64,000 nucleotides of DNA. Source: Paraburkholderia polaris (GTDB lineage: Bacteria; Pseudomonadota; Gammaproteobacteria; Burkholderiales; Burkholderiaceae). The notes beneath the pieces are model-generated. The model did no database searches. It was not told the origin of the DNA and saw nothing but the letters and a program-made list of their open reading frames with translations. The stretch covers positions 186,001-250,000 of the forward strand of contig NZ_JABBGJ010000006.1 of NCBI RefSeq assembly GCF_012927345.1. Reading direction: 5' to 3'. The position numbers were made by a program, and so were the translations under genes. Of this stretch, positions 62,712 through 64,000 are shown one piece after another; position 1 is the stretch's first letter, and every line of letters starts with the position of its first letter.

Positions 62712-63929
62712 GTCTATAGTTGTTAGTATTAAACGCCCGGCGGCAAATGGAACCGTTATCGATCGTCACCGCAACTCATCTTCGTAACGCGGCGCGCAAC
62801 CCAATTAATTAATATATATGCAGTCCCAATTAATATCGATTGATAATCGCTATATTTCTTGTGGCTGTACGACATACCGCGCTACCTACCAAGAGCAACC
62901 GAACGAAAGTTGTGCAGGGAAGTGTCTTCTGGTTGCGGTGCATCATACATAGTCAGCTTCATCGGAAATGGCGGCTGACGGAAAAAGCTAACATGTTGGC
63001 GGATTGCTACATTTATCCCATGCAGATCGCATTGACTGGCAGGTCGTTGTCGTTACGAAAATCGAGTGGGGGAGCAACGTTGAACACTCGCGCAACGAAG
63101 CACCGACGATTTGCAAAAAAAACTGATCGAGCCGTTTCCGCACGAGTAGTCGCAACTGCGAAATAGCGGCCGTGAAGGCGCCTCTCGTCGACACATCATT
63201 CGATCTTGTCGAAGATGCGCTCGCTGGATCGCCCGAACGTGCATCGGCTTCTCGACGTCGAGATGGTCGTGGTCGGCAACTTTCAATCAGACCGTCACAG
63301 CTCGCGGCGCCACCTACAGCGGTGCATCGCCGGTGACACCGCCGTGCATCCACGGCGAGTTAGCCGACAAGAACCACGTTTTGTCTTCTGCCGACCAGCG
63401 CGGCCTATATATCTAATTTCCTTTCACCCGCAAAAGCTTTCCACCACTTCTGCCCTCTCGATCGCGCGTCTCTCCAAGCTTCAAGCGCTTTGTCGAAAAG
63501 TGAAATTATCTGGTCGTCCTTCGCCACGTTTCCCTAAAGCCGCTTTCGTTCGGTAAAGATACATCCCAACGAACAAGCAAGCCTCGATTGAATTATTTGC
63601 AATGCTTACGCGAGTTGTCGGGCCTTTATCTTGTCAACACGATGAAATTCTCTATTGCTCGAGAAGGGTGCGACATGTCCATCGGAAGATCTGTGCCTCA
63701 ATCAGGATTGACGCTCCGAATCTCGGGAGAGGAATTCCATTAGTCGTTTGTTTCGTATGACTCGTTGGATTTTTTAATCAGTCGAATCATACACAAATTG
63801 CAGCCCACATCGGAAGACACAGATCGTCGCTGAAGTTCGCGAGGCGGCCGGCTTTCCGCTCGCATTTATTGAGCGGATAACGCGCAGTTTGTTTTGCAAG
63901 CAAATCTTTTCAATTCGTACACTTTTGAC
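62712..63929. promoter_or_regulatory. Long AT-richer control region before the polysaccharide genes
   Basis: 1.2 kb without a supportable gene, between the divergent YjbH-like and glycosyltransferase genes. A direct repeat CCCAATTAAT occurs at 62800-62809 and 62825-62834, 25 bases apart, in a strongly AT-rich block near the YjbH start. The long untranslated region fits a regulated capsule or EPS promoter. Confidence 0.45.
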
Positions 63930-64000
63930 ATGGGAGTCGAGGTCGTGGATTCGATAAACGGCGCTGCGAAGGTTGCCTGTATTGTCCCAACATACAACGG
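63930..64000 (+). CDS. Glycosyltransferase family 2, N-terminal fragment (cut by window edge)
   Basis: The last 71 bases read MGVEVVDSINGAAKV and then ACIVPTYNG, the hallmark beginning of the GT-A nucleotide-sugar-binding fold of family 2 glycosyltransferases (VxxxIPTYN). Start may be ATG 63930 or a GTG five codons later, preceded by GGGAG. The rest is outside the window. With the YjbH-like gene and lipoprotein it suggests that a polysaccharide cluster continues to the right. Confidence 0.6.
   Translation, partial: MGVEVVDSINGAAKVACIVPTYN

Noticed and set aside
62840..63166. 108-aa plus-strand frame in the polysaccharide control region
   Set aside because: No ribosome site, odd composition and no family resemblance.

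Overview
The window looks like a chromosomal or megaplasmid stretch from a Burkholderiales bacterium, most like Paraburkholderia/Burkholderia sensu lato. The reasons are its high-GC codon usage, a class I PHA synthase, a complete aerobic nicotinate (nic) cluster, a YjbH-type polysaccharide protein and many LysR-governed aromatic catabolic operons. The genus is inferred from gene content only. No rRNA, tRNA, CRISPR array, intact insertion sequence or replication origin was seen.

Layout. (1) 1-9.1 kb: a cut-off Rieske dioxygenase alpha subunit, a beta-hydroxyacid dehydrogenase, an aldehyde dehydrogenase and a divergent LysR regulator; then, on the plus strand, an RraA-like aldolase/decarboxylase, an FAH-family hydrolase, a second aldehyde dehydrogenase, a two-subunit TPP decarboxylase and an alpha/beta hydrolase. 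(2) 9.2-26.5 kb: a large catabolic cluster on both strands. It holds a pair of Rieske-family proteins with reciprocal losses (one lacks the Rieske site, the other lacks the mononuclear iron site), an ACMSD-like amidohydrolase, four SDRs, an APH-type kinase beside an ACAD10/11-like dehydrogenase, a fused double class III CoA-transferase, an FAH hydrolase coupled to a hemerythrin-domain protein, a DUF35/Ltp2-like aldolase pair, an MFS carrier and a ferredoxin reductase. The substrate is unknown; the genes suggest oxygenation followed by CoA-ester degradation of a cyclic acid. (3) 26.7-29.9 kb: a ferritin-like protein, PhaC and a BKACE-type enzyme.

(4) 30.2-38.0 kb: a tightly packed minus-strand operon with an intradiol dioxygenase, two small tautomerases, a decarboxylase, a hydratase, an aldolase and an acylating acetaldehyde dehydrogenase, divergent from a LysR regulator. 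Intradiol cleavage followed by the meta-cleavage lower pathway is biochemically coherent if the ring substrate is pyrogallol, because the product would be 2-hydroxymuconate. (5) 38.0-43.0 kb: a second LysR-linked operon with an amidohydrolase, a TIM-barrel isomerase-like protein paralogous to the one in region 4, an SDR and an MFS transporter.

(6) 43.0-55.4 kb: nicotinate degradation through 6-hydroxynicotinate, 2,5-dihydroxypyridine, N-formylmaleamate, maleamate and maleate to fumarate. It comprises NicA, a NicB divided over two genes, NicC, NicE, NicD, NicX, NicF, the MarR regulator NicR and the NicT transporter. Four similar semi-palindromes lie in its two regulatory gaps. (7) 55.4-64.0 kb: a lower-density region with tandem repeats, hairpins and small hypothetical genes, then a GlxA/AraC regulator, a membrane protein, a Gly/Thr-tailed lipoprotein, a YjbH-like outer-membrane protein and the first codons of a family 2 glycosyltransferase. 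This looks like the edge of an exopolysaccharide locus.

Leads most worth following are the complementary Rieske pair, the candidate pyrogallol-to-acetyl-CoA operon with a signal-less solute-binding-like protein, the divided nicotinate dehydrogenase, and the kinase/ACAD plus aldolase CoA-ester module.
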